Source of the DNA: Candidatus Omnitrophica bacterium CG02_land_8_20_14_3_00__42_8
Lineage (GTDB): Bacteria > Omnitrophota > Gorgyraeia > Gorgyraeales > Gorgyraeaceae
DNA: 8,753 bases
NCBI GenBank assembly: GCA_002780805.1
Contig: PEUD01000017.1
Span: 4,194-12,946, forward strand
Direction: 5' to 3'
The notes beneath the pieces are model-generated. The model was given only the letters and a program-made list of their open reading frames with translations, had not been told where the DNA came from and made no database searches. The first letter of the stretch is position 1. Each line of letters begins with the position of its first letter. Both the position numbers and the translations under genes were made by a program. Below are positions 1 to 6,117 of the stretch, one piece after another.

Positions 1-1810
1 GGGCTTCCGAACCTTTACCGTAAAACATGTGCTCTGTCCTGAAAAGGCCGATGCCTTCAGCGCCGAATGAACGGGCTTTTTTCGCGTCGGCCGGAGTCTC
101 GGCATTGGCCCTGATTTTTAATTTCCTGACGGAATCGCATATCTTAAGGAATTTATTGAAAACCTCGTTTTCTTCTGCCGCGTCCATCATCGGAAGCTTT
201 CCTTCATACACGTAACCTTTTGTCCCGTTAAGCGTAATCCAGCCGCCTTCCTTGAAAGTTTTTCCTGAGGCAGAAAATTGTTTTGCTTCTGAGTTGACTA
301 TTATGCCTCCGCAGCCTACAATGCAGCACTTTCCCCAGCCGCGCGCAACAAGGGCCGCGTGCGAGGTCATGCCGCCTCTCACCGTAAGTATTGCCTCGGC
401 CGCCCTCATGCCTTCAACGTCTTCAGGATTTGTCTCTTCGCGGACAAGGATTGTATTTTTACCTTCCTTTTTCCACTTCACAGCATCTTCTGCCGTAAAT
501 ACCGCCTGGCCGACCGCGCCTCCCGGGCCCGCGGGCAAACCCTTAGCGATAGGCTTGCTCAATTTTTCTGTCTTAGGGTCTATTATAGGATGCAGTAATT
601 CATCCAGCTGATCTGGAGTAACCCTCATGACAGCTGTCTTCGCATCTATGAGTTTTTCTTTTACCATGTCCACTGCCATTCTTACAGCAGCAGGGCCGTT
701 TCTTTTTCCTGAACGGCACTGAAGCATGAATAGCTTACCTTTCTCAATGGTAAATTCAATGTCCTGCATGTCTTTATAATGTTTCTCCAGCCTTTTTCTT
801 ATGTCGCAGATTTCCTTATAAATCGCGGGCATGAATTTTTCAAGCATTACAAGCTCTTTATTGTGCTCGCTTGTAGAATACTCGTTTATCGGGGCGGGCG
901 TCCTTATGCCGGCTACAACGTCTTCGCCCTGCGCGTTCACAAGATACTCGCCGTAAAAACCGTTTTCTCCGTTGCCAGGATTCCGGGTAAACGCGACGCC
1001 CGTGGCGGAATCATTGCCCATGTTCCCGAAAACCATTGCCTGCACGCTTACCGCGGTGCCCCATCCATCAGGGATGTTTTCAATCCTTCTGTAAGAAATG
1101 GCACGTTTGCCGTTCCATGACGCGAATACAGCGCCTATGCCGCCCCATAACTGTTCGTAAGGGGCATCCGGGAAATCTTTTTTAAGTACCTCTTTTATTT
1201 TCTTTTTAAATTCCGCGCAAAGTTTTTTCAAATCCTCGCCATTCAGGTCAGTGTCATTCTTCACGCCTTTTTTATGCTTCACGCTGTCCATTATTCTTTC
1301 GAGCTGTTTGCGTATCCCCATGTCAGCCTCAGGCTCAATACCCGCCGCCTTTTCCATCACGACATCGGAATACATCATTATAAGGCGCCTGTACGCGTCA
1401 TAAACAAATCTCTCGTTCCCTGTCTCTCTTATAAGGCCCGGGATTGTTTTCTCCGTAAGGCCTACGTTTAAAACCGTCTCCATCATGCCCGGCATGGATT
1501 TACGGGCGCCTGAACGCACAGAAACAAGCAAAGGGTTGCCGGCATCGCCGAATCCTTTATTCATTATCTTCTCGACCTTTGCCAGATTTTTCTCTACGTC
1601 TTCCCTGAGCCCCTTGGGATATTTTCCTTTATTCTCATAATAGTAAGCGCATATCTCTGTAGTGATCGTAAATCCGGGAGGGACAGGCAGTTTTAAATCC
1701 TTATGCCCTGCCATTTCCGCAAGGTTAGCGCCCTTGCCTCCCAGGAGATTTTTCATACTTTCGTTTCCGTCCGCTTTCCCGCCGCCAAAGAAGTAAACCA
1801 TTTTGTTCAT
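1..1810 (-). CDS. ppdK: Pyruvate, phosphate dikinase, C-terminal part outside window
   Basis: Interconverts pyruvate + ATP + Pi and PEP + AMP + PPi in the cytoplasm; in anaerobes it often works in PPi-linked glycolysis. The first 603 residues are visible, against about 875-900 in the family. The N-terminal nucleotide-binding domain has GGKGANLAEM (24-33) and SVRSGARKSMPGMMET (97-112). DMQDIEF (348-354) and Q364 follow. By comparison with the Clostridium symbiosum enzyme, K26, R99, D350, E352 and Q364 match its ATP-site residues. The phosphohistidine domain has GGMTSHAALVARG with catalytic His484; Thr482 is the position used by regulatory kinases in this family. The PEP/pyruvate barrel has just begun (LFRTEHMFY, Arg591) when the window ends. 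ATG 1810 is preferred over ATG 1801 because an AAAGGGG Shine-Dalgarno lies 10 nt upstream. The gene lies downstream of glyS, separated by a structured spacer. The reading frame is open throughout, with no sign of damage. Confidence 0.96.
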   Translation of the reverse strand, partial: MNKMVYFFGGGKADGNESMKNLLGGKGANLAEMAGHKDLKLPVPPGFTITTEICAYYYENKGKYPKGLREDVEKNLAKVEKIMNKGFGDAGNPLLVSVRSGARKSMPGMMETVLNVGLTEKTIPGLIRETGNERFVYDAYRRLIMMYSDVVMEKAAGIEPEADMGIRKQLERIMDSVKHKKGVKNDTDLNGEDLKKLCAEFKKKIKEVLKKDFPDAPYEQLWGGIGAVFASWNGKRAISYRRIENIPDGWGTAVSVQAMVFGNMGNDSATGVAFTRNPGNGENGFYGEYLVNAQGEDVVAGIRTPAPINEYSTSEHNKELVMLEKFMPAIYKEICDIRKRLEKHYKDMQDIEFTIEKGKLFMLQCRSGKRNGPAAVRMAVDMVKEKLIDAKTAVMRVTPDQLDELLHPIIDPKTEKLSKPIAKGLPAGPGGAVGQAVFTAEDAVKWKKEGKNTILVREETNPEDVEGMRAAEAILTVRGGMTSHAALVARGWGKCCIVGCGGIIVNSEAKQFSASGKTFKEGGWITLNGTKGYVYEGKLPMMDAAEENEVFNKFLKICDSVRKLKIRANAETPADAKKARSFGAEGIGLFRTEHMFYGKGSEA

Positions 1811-1820
1811 CTTTAAAAGA

Positions 1821-1827
1821 CCCCTTT
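1821..1827 (-). promoter_or_regulatory. Ribosome binding site of ppdK
   Basis: AAAGGGG on the minus strand, 10 nt before ATG 1810. It decides between the two near-adjacent ATGs (1810 and 1801) in favour of the first. It lies just outside the inverted repeat that ends at 1833, so the proposed fold would leave it single-stranded. Confidence 0.7.
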
Positions 1828-1832
1828 CTAGT

Positions 1833-1971
1833 ATCGCTGAACCACGCGGAAGCAGTTGCTCGTTTCACTCGCAACTGACACAGAACTACGCTGAAACTAA
1901 ACTCTAACTTCAGCGTTTTTCCGCGTCCGTTCCGAACAAAGTGAGGAACAGCTTCCGCGTAGTTCCGCGAT
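1833..1971. repeat. Compound palindromic element between glyS and ppdK
   Basis: The outer arms 1833-1853 and 1951-1971 are inverted repeats, 19 of 21 positions complementary. One of the two mismatches becomes a G-U pair in minus-strand RNA. Inside are three hairpins: 1854-1859/1871-1876, 1888-1895/1909-1916 (8 bp, 13-nt loop) and 1929-1933/1945-1949. Together they can form a four-way cruciform-like fold. The right arm touches the last base of the glyS stop codon, and the left arm ends just before the ppdK ribosome binding site. It therefore fills nearly the whole spacer and would be transcribed if glyS and ppdK share an mRNA. It carries no ORF and matches no riboswitch class I recognise. It may be a miniature mobile repeat, an mRNA processing or stability element, or both. 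Confidence 0.8.
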
Positions 1972-4052
1972 TACCTAATAATTATTTGTGGTAATAAAGC
2001 CAGATCCGCCACATCAAGAGTGTATAGTTTATTAATAGCCTGCATCATCGCAAGCCTGTTTTCGCGGAGAGAGCTGTCTTCCGCGTTCACAAACACTTTG
2101 TCAAAAAACTTATGCAGGGCTTCGAAAAACACGTCTCCGTAAACCCTGGTAGCCTCTTCGTATTTCTCTTCCTTTATTAAATTTTCTATTGCCCGGCTGT
2201 TGGCTGTGTACGCCTTCCACACATCTTTTTCCAAGGCCTCCTTTAAAAGGGCCTCATTTACAGCTCCGAGCTTTTCGCCTTTGGCGCCTTTTAAAATATT
2301 AGATGTCCTCTCGCAGACCTTGGCTGTTCTTAAAAAATATTTCTCGGAGCTTATCCCTGAGAGCGCCTTTACTCTTTTAAATACGCCCACTATATCATTG
2401 CAGTCTGATTTAAGGACTGCCTGTTTTAATTCACTGGGCATGGTATCCGGCGTCAAAAATTCAAGTCTTTCCTTTATGTAATTAACCACCTTTTTTTCTA
2501 ATTCTTCCTGAGATATTGCAGTGGGCGGCCGCGGCCGCCCCCTGCACTGTTCCTGAGTATTGTATAACCTTATTGCCTCGTGAATCAAACCGCTTAAATC
2601 TATCCTAAATCCTTTATGTTTTATAATCTGAATCAGGCCCTGGGAATTTCTTCTGATTCCAAACGGATCAAAACTTCCTTTCGGCTCTATACCGCTCCCC
2701 AAAAGGCCGACTATGTTATCAATCCTGTCGCTTATCGCAAGTATCGCGCCTTCCGTTGTCTCGGGAAGATGGCCGTCCATGCCTTTTGGAAGATAGTGCT
2801 CTTTTATGGCTATCGCTACGGATTCTTTTTCTTTGCTTTTAAGGCTGTACTCCATGCCCATTACGCCCTGGAGGCTGGGGAACTCGCCCACCATCTGGGT
2901 AACAAGGTCTGTCTTGCATAGATACGCCGCTCTTTTAATGTCCTCTTTCCCAACAGCGCTTACGCTCAATCTATCGGAGATAAACGATGAAAGTTCTTCA
3001 AGCCTTTGAATTTTTTCGAACATGTTACCTAAATCCTTATGAAAAATCAAGTCTTTTAATTTCGGCGTCAGGTCTGAAAACGGCTTCTTAGTATCTTCGT
3101 CATAAAAGAACAGGCTGTCCTTGAGCCTGGCTTCTAAGATATTAGCGTAAACCTTCTTCATCTTTCCTGTGTCCCGGCCCTTTCCGTCGATTATGGCGAT
3201 AAATTTATTAACGAGCCTGCCATTTTTGAAAAGAGGGAATATCCTCTGATACTTGGACATGCTGGCAGCAAGGACGTCTTTCGGGACCGCAAGAAATCTC
3301 TTGTCAAAATCCCCTGCCAAGATTACCGGAGATTTTACCATGAAAGTAGTCTCCTCAAGCAGGTTCTCGTCACTATATTCATCCAGCCCAAGCTTTTTTT
3401 GAGCCGTGCTGATCATTTTTTCTATCTCTGATTTTCTTTTATCCTGATCCAGGATATACGATTTTTCCAGTTTTTTAAGATACGCCTCTACTGACGCGGC
3501 CTTGACAAGCCTGGCCGGCGCGTTACCGATTTTAATATTTATATTTTCCCTGCCCAGTAAGGCCAGGATAGATTCTATGGGCCGGCCGAATCTGGCGCCT
3601 GAATCGTCCCACTTCATGGTCTTTGGAAAACTTATTGATTTTATGATATCAGGCACGATATCCTGCAGGACTTCTTTCGCAGGCCTTGATTTTATTTTCC
3701 TGACGACAAATACATATTCGCCTTTTGGCGTTTGTTTTATCTTTAAATCCTTTACGTCCGACCCCTGGTTCTTTGCGAATCCTATAGCCTGAGGCGTAGG
3801 TTTATTATTTTCGTCAAACGCTATTCTTTTTGGAGGGCCGCTTATCTCCCGGGAAAGCTCTTCCTGTTTCAATGACATGTCTTTGACGCGGCAAATGAGA
3901 ACAGCAGCTGTCCCGAATACGGTGATATCCCCATGCGCCATGCGCTCTGCTTTAAGCCTTTCAATAAACGCGTTTTTCAGCTTATCCAGGGCAGGCCTTA
4001 CATAACCCGCGGGCAGTTCTTCAACATTAATCTCCAGCAAAAAATCTTTCAT
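1971..4052 (-). CDS. glyS: Glycyl-tRNA synthetase beta subunit
   Basis: Beta subunit of the bacterial alpha2-beta2 glycyl-tRNA synthetase; it binds tRNA-Gly while GlyQ carries the class II catalytic core. The protein has 693 residues from ATG 4052, the usual length. Family marks are the N-terminal MKDFLLEINVEELPAGYV, FPKTMKWDDSGARFGRPI, the KDVLAASMSKYQRIFPLF segment, ARLKDSLFFYDED and SFDPFGIRRNSQGLIQII. An acidic and basic helical C-terminal region corresponds to the anticodon-binding DALR-type domain. The frame also opens upstream at a GTG (4082), but that codon lies inside the intergenic inverted repeat; the family N-terminus begins at the ATG chosen here. An AAAGGT ribosome binding site at 4065-4070 supports this. 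An in-frame palindrome at 2523-2540 encodes a short Arg/Pro-rich linker insert. The stop codon abuts the element that precedes ppdK. Confidence 0.97.
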   Translation of the reverse strand: MKDFLLEINVEELPAGYVRPALDKLKNAFIERLKAERMAHGDITVFGTAAVLICRVKDMSLKQEELSREISGPPKRIAFDENNKPTPQAIGFAKNQGSDVKDLKIKQTPKGEYVFVVRKIKSRPAKEVLQDIVPDIIKSISFPKTMKWDDSGARFGRPIESILALLGRENINIKIGNAPARLVKAASVEAYLKKLEKSYILDQDKRKSEIEKMISTAQKKLGLDEYSDENLLEETTFMVKSPVILAGDFDKRFLAVPKDVLAASMSKYQRIFPLFKNGRLVNKFIAIIDGKGRDTGKMKKVYANILEARLKDSLFFYDEDTKKPFSDLTPKLKDLIFHKDLGNMFEKIQRLEELSSFISDRLSVSAVGKEDIKRAAYLCKTDLVTQMVGEFPSLQGVMGMEYSLKSKEKESVAIAIKEHYLPKGMDGHLPETTEGAILAISDRIDNIVGLLGSGIEPKGSFDPFGIRRNSQGLIQIIKHKGFRIDLSGLIHEAIRLYNTQEQCRGRPRPPTAISQEELEKKVVNYIKERLEFLTPDTMPSELKQAVLKSDCNDIVGVFKRVKALSGISSEKYFLRTAKVCERTSNILKGAKGEKLGAVNEALLKEALEKDVWKAYTANSRAIENLIKEEKYEEATRVYGDVFFEALHKFFDKVFVNAEDSSLRENRLAMMQAINKLYTLDVADLALLPQIIIR
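2519..2549. repeat. GC-rich palindrome inside glyS
   Basis: gggcggccgcggccgccc (2523-2540) is a perfect 18-bp palindrome. It is flanked by a further inverted pair, cagtg (2519-2523) and cactg (2545-2549). It is far more GC-rich than the surrounding gene and keeps the glyS frame open, encoding CRGRPRPP between ordinary helical segments (NTQEQ before, TAISQEELEKK after). The position is a linker before the C-terminal tRNA-binding region, where an insert is likely tolerated. It resembles in principle the in-frame palindromic elements described in Rickettsia genes; a relationship is not shown. Confidence 0.7.
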
Positions 4053-4064
4053 AATTACATAATT

Positions 4065-4070
4065 ACCTTT
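4065..4070 (-). promoter_or_regulatory. Ribosome binding site that fixes the glyS start
   Basis: AAAGGT on the minus strand lies 12 nt before ATG 4052. An ATG in another frame (4060) is followed at once by TAA, so it cannot be used productively. The site lies just outside the 19-bp hairpin (4071-4109), leaving it accessible. Confidence 0.55.
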
Positions 4071-4109
4071 GTAAGTTGACACTCTGACAATGTCAGAGTG
4101 TCAACTTAC
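4071..4109. repeat. Perfect 19-bp inverted repeat between glyQ and glyS
   Basis: The arms 4071-4089 and 4091-4109 are perfectly complementary around a single central base (4090). The core arm is taagttgacactctgac. The repeat contains the glyQ stop codon (TAA, 4108-4106) and the spurious GTG start of the longer glyS frame. No U-tract follows on the minus strand, so it is not a standard intrinsic terminator. In the mRNA it would form a long hairpin between the two subunit cistrons. The same arm sequence returns at the ends of the 4971-5154 element. Confidence 0.9.
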
Positions 4110-4957
4110 GGCTTATTGTCCAGGTAGAGTTCGGCGCAGCGCTTGGCAAGGCCGCGGACCCTCGCGATATAACGCGGCCTCTCGTTCTGGCTTACCGCGC
4201 CTCTTGCGTCCAGCACGTTAAACGCGTGTGACGCCCTAAGGACAAAACTATACGCGGGATATACAAGCCCTTTGTCCGCCAATCTATTCGCTTCTTTTTC
4301 AAAATATTCAAACATCTTCGCGTATATCTCTATATCGGCTTCTTCAAAATTATACTTTGAATATTCTATTTCCTGCCGCCTGTGGATATCCCCGTAAGCC
4401 ACGCCGTTATGCCACTCCAGGTCAAATAAATTGAATTTTTCCTGGATAAACATACATATCCGCTCAAGGCCGTAGGTTATTTCGCACGGCACAAGATCCA
4501 ATTCTATACCTGCCACCTGCTGGAAATACGTAAACTGCGTAATCTCCAGGCTATCGAGCCACACCTCCCAGCCAAGGCCTGACGCGCCCAGCGTAGGCGA
4601 TTCCCAATCGTCTTCCACAAATCTCACTTCATGAGCCTTTATATCAACTCCCAGAAATTTAAGGCTGTCCAGATAGATCTTTCTTATCTCGGGCACTGTC
4701 GGTTTTATAATCACCTGGTATTGATAATAATGCTGAAGCCTCAAAGGATTATCCGCATATCTGCCGTCGCAAGGCCGCCTTGAAGGCTGGACATACGCGG
4801 CACGCCACGGGTCTTTCCCGAACGATTTGAAAAACGTGGCGGGATGAAACGTGCCTGCGCCGACCTCTGTATCCAGCGGCTCAACAATAAGACAGCCCCT
4901 GTCTGACCAGAACTTATTCAGCTTCTCAATAACTTCCTGGAATGTCAATTTTTTCAT
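4106..4957 (-). CDS. glyQ: Glycyl-tRNA synthetase alpha subunit
   Basis: Class II catalytic subunit; activates glycine with ATP and charges tRNA-Gly together with GlyS. It has 283 residues, within the family range. Visible features are the LTFQEVIEKLNKFWSDRGC start, EVGAGTFHPATF (31-42), and the AAYVQPSRRPCDGRYADNP stretch with RLQHYYQYQVIIKP (73-86), which matches motif 2. Next come RFVEDDWESPTLGASGLGWE (112-131), TQFTYFQQVAG, and the motif 3 ITYGLER (160-166) with its ATP-binding Arg. ATG 4957 is preceded by a strong purine-rich site, GAGGGAGAAG. The stop codon is supplied by the downstream inverted repeat. The gene is followed by glyS after a gap that consists almost entirely of that repeat, so the two subunits are almost certainly co-transcribed. 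Confidence 0.97.
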   Translation of the reverse strand: MKKLTFQEVIEKLNKFWSDRGCLIVEPLDTEVGAGTFHPATFFKSFGKDPWRAAYVQPSRRPCDGRYADNPLRLQHYYQYQVIIKPTVPEIRKIYLDSLKFLGVDIKAHEVRFVEDDWESPTLGASGLGWEVWLDSLEITQFTYFQQVAGIELDLVPCEITYGLERICMFIQEKFNLFDLEWHNGVAYGDIHRRQEIEYSKYNFEEADIEIYAKMFEYFEKEANRLADKGLVYPAYSFVLRASHAFNVLDARGAVSQNERPRYIARVRGLAKRCAELYLDNKP

Positions 4958-5010
4958 GCTTCTCCCTCTCTAAGTTTACACTCAGACTGTATCGTAATCC
5001 TCTCTGCTGA

Positions 5011-5016
5011 ATTATA
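5011..5016 (-). promoter_or_regulatory. Possible -10 box for glyQ
   Basis: TATAAT on the minus strand, in an AT-rich island next to the 12-bp palindrome acaatatattgt (5021-5032). No convincing -35 hexamer lies at 16-18 nt; the nearest TTG-containing match (TTGGGC) is 20 nt away. If used, transcription would begin near 5004 and give a leader of roughly 47 nt. The box lies inside the repeat element, so the element would carry the glyQ promoter. Confidence 0.3.
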
Positions 5017-5050
5017 ATACACAATATATTGTAGCTGCCCAATTTACCTG

Positions 5051-5070
5051 TCCCGAGCGAAGTCGAGGGA
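5051..5070. repeat. Small hairpin with tandem G-A mismatches
   Basis: tcccgagcgaagtcgaggga: a TCCC/GGGA stem, two opposed GA dinucleotides that could form sheared G-A pairs, a G-C pair, then a short loop. It sits inside the 4971-5154 element, enclosed by the longer TGCCCAAT/ATTGGGCA stem. The design matches two hairpins in the 1833-1971 element. Confidence 0.6.
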
Positions 5071-5146
5071 TTGGGCAACCTATTTTGTGCCTGATAAATC
5101 AGGCGGCTACATTATGACACAGTCTGACTTTGACATTGTCAGAGTG

Positions 5147-6067
5147 TCAACTTATTTGGTTTTCAAGGTAGCGCTGGCACGCGAATGCCGCGGTGGCGCC
5201 TTCTCCAGCTGCAGTAACTACCTGCCTAAGTAATTTTTTACGGCAATCGCCGGCCGCGAATATGCCTGCCTTTGAAGTCAGGCAATTGTCATCTGATATT
5301 ATATAGCCTGCCTCATCCAAAGGCACTGCATCTTTTAAAAACCCCGTGTTAGGCGTATATCCTACGCATATAAAAATCCCGTCGCAAGAAAAATCCGTTA
5401 TGGCATTGGTTTTCACGTTCTTTATCTTCACGCCGGCAACCTTACCGGAGCCGGTAATCTCTGTGACAACAGAATCCCACGCGATTTCTATCTTCTTATT
5501 CGCGAATGAGCGTTCCTGCAGGATCTTTGTCCCGCGCAACGCGTTTCTTCTATGTATAACAGTTACCTTTTTCGCGAATCTTGTCAGAAAAAGCGCTTCT
5601 TCAAGCGCTGTATCTCCCCCTCCGACCACGACCACTTCTTTATTTTTAAATAACGCCCCGTCACAAGTAGCGCAATAAGATACGCCCCTGCCCCTGAATT
5701 TATCTTCGCCTGGGACATCCAATCTCTTGGGGCTCGCGCCCGTGGCAATGATAATCGACGAGGCAGTATAAGTCTTATCCTCTGTTACTATCTGCCAGCC
5801 TGGCTTAGTTTCTTTGATCTCTTTTACTTCAGCCGCGATAAATTCTGTCCCGAACTTTTCAGCCTGCTTCTTGAATTTCTCTATTAATTCAAAACCATTC
5901 ACGCCTTCAGGAAATCCGGGATAATTTTCAATGTGGTCTGTGGTGACAGCTTGACAGATGACAGAAAAACTCTCAATCAGGAGCGTCTTAACCCTTGCCC
6001 TTGAGGCATATATGCCTGCAGTAAGGCCTGCCGGCCCCCCGCCGATAATAATAAGATCGTAATCCAT
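5147..6067 (-). CDS. trxB: Thioredoxin reductase (NADPH), flavoprotein
   Basis: Reduces thioredoxin with NADPH through FAD and a redox-active disulfide; cytoplasmic thiol homeostasis. It has 306 residues, typical of the low-molecular-weight bacterial type. The FAD-binding GGGPAGLTAGIYASRA is at 9-24, ENYPGFPEG at 47-55, the active-site CATC at 132-135, the NAD(P)-binding GGGDTALEEA at 149-158, HRR (172-174, suited to the NADPH 2'-phosphate) and the second FAD contact FAAGDC at 270-275. The usual GGQ of the FAD region is ICQ here (37-39), with the Gln kept. MDYDLIIIGGG is a standard family N-terminus, so the ATG is secure. It lacks a Shine-Dalgarno and lies a few bases after an extended -10 box. 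Its stop codon (TGA) lies in the terminal repeat of the 4971-5154 element. Confidence 0.95.
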   Translation of the reverse strand: MDYDLIIIGGGPAGLTAGIYASRARVKTLLIESFSVICQAVTTDHIENYPGFPEGVNGFELIEKFKKQAEKFGTEFIAAEVKEIKETKPGWQIVTEDKTYTASSIIIATGASPKRLDVPGEDKFRGRGVSYCATCDGALFKNKEVVVVGGGDTALEEALFLTRFAKKVTVIHRRNALRGTKILQERSFANKKIEIAWDSVVTEITGSGKVAGVKIKNVKTNAITDFSCDGIFICVGYTPNTGFLKDAVPLDEAGYIISDDNCLTSKAGIFAAGDCRKKLLRQVVTAAGEGATAAFACQRYLENQIS

Positions 6068-6077
6068 AAGTAGATAG

Positions 6078-6086
6078 ATTATACCA
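6078..6086 (-). promoter_or_regulatory. Extended -10 promoter of trxB, likely leaderless
   Basis: TGGTATAAT on the minus strand is a perfect TGn-TATAAT extended -10. Transcription would start about 6-8 nt downstream, near 6070-6072, only 3-5 nt before the trxB ATG at 6067. No -35 consensus lies 16-18 nt upstream, which an extended -10 can tolerate, and no ribosome binding site fits between box and ATG. Confidence 0.6.
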
Positions 6087-6117
6087 AATTCCGGGCAGGT
6101 TTAGGAGAAATATCTTT

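Larger units (their letters stand above)
4971..5154. repeat. 184-bp element with 17-bp terminal inverted repeats, trxB-glyQ spacer
   Basis: The left end taagtttacactcagac (4971-4987) and the right end read on the other strand, taagttgacactctgac (5154-5138), agree at 15 of 17 positions. They match the arms of the 4071-4109 repeat. Both outermost dinucleotides are TA. The interior is layered. 4982-4990 pairs perfectly with 5119-5127 (9 bp). gtagc/gctac (5031-5035/5106-5110) closes a three-way arrangement of a TGCCCAAT/ATTGGGCA stem (5036-5043/5070-5077) and a GCCTGA/TCAGGC hairpin (5089-5094/5099-5104). The right end alone can also fold on itself. No ORF is present. The element fills the 189-nt gene-free stretch, contains the trxB stop codon and ends just upstream of the glyQ ribosome binding site. 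It looks like a miniature inverted-repeat element; mobility is inferred only from the ends. Confidence 0.75.

Noticed and set aside
1888..1920. Hairpin followed by TTTTT on the plus strand, resembling an intrinsic terminator
   Set aside because: The 13-nt loop is long, the T run is on the plus strand, and there is no plus-strand gene ending there. It fits better as one arm of the 1833-1971 element.
252..3792. Plus-strand ORFs of 60-120 codons opposite ppdK and glyS
   Set aside because: All lie wholly within strongly supported minus-strand genes, have no ribosome binding sites or family motifs, and look like antisense shadows.
4053..4082. Ten-residue N-terminal extension of GlyS from GTG 4082
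   Set aside because: The GTG lies inside the 19-bp inverted repeat, the extension is not a family feature, and ATG 4052 has a ribosome binding site and the conserved MKDFLLEI start.
4958..5146. T-box leader for glyQ, as found upstream of glyQS in many Firmicutes
   Set aside because: No T-box core of the AGGGTGGNACCGCG type or antiterminator was seen on the minus strand; the spacer is accounted for by the inverted-repeat element.
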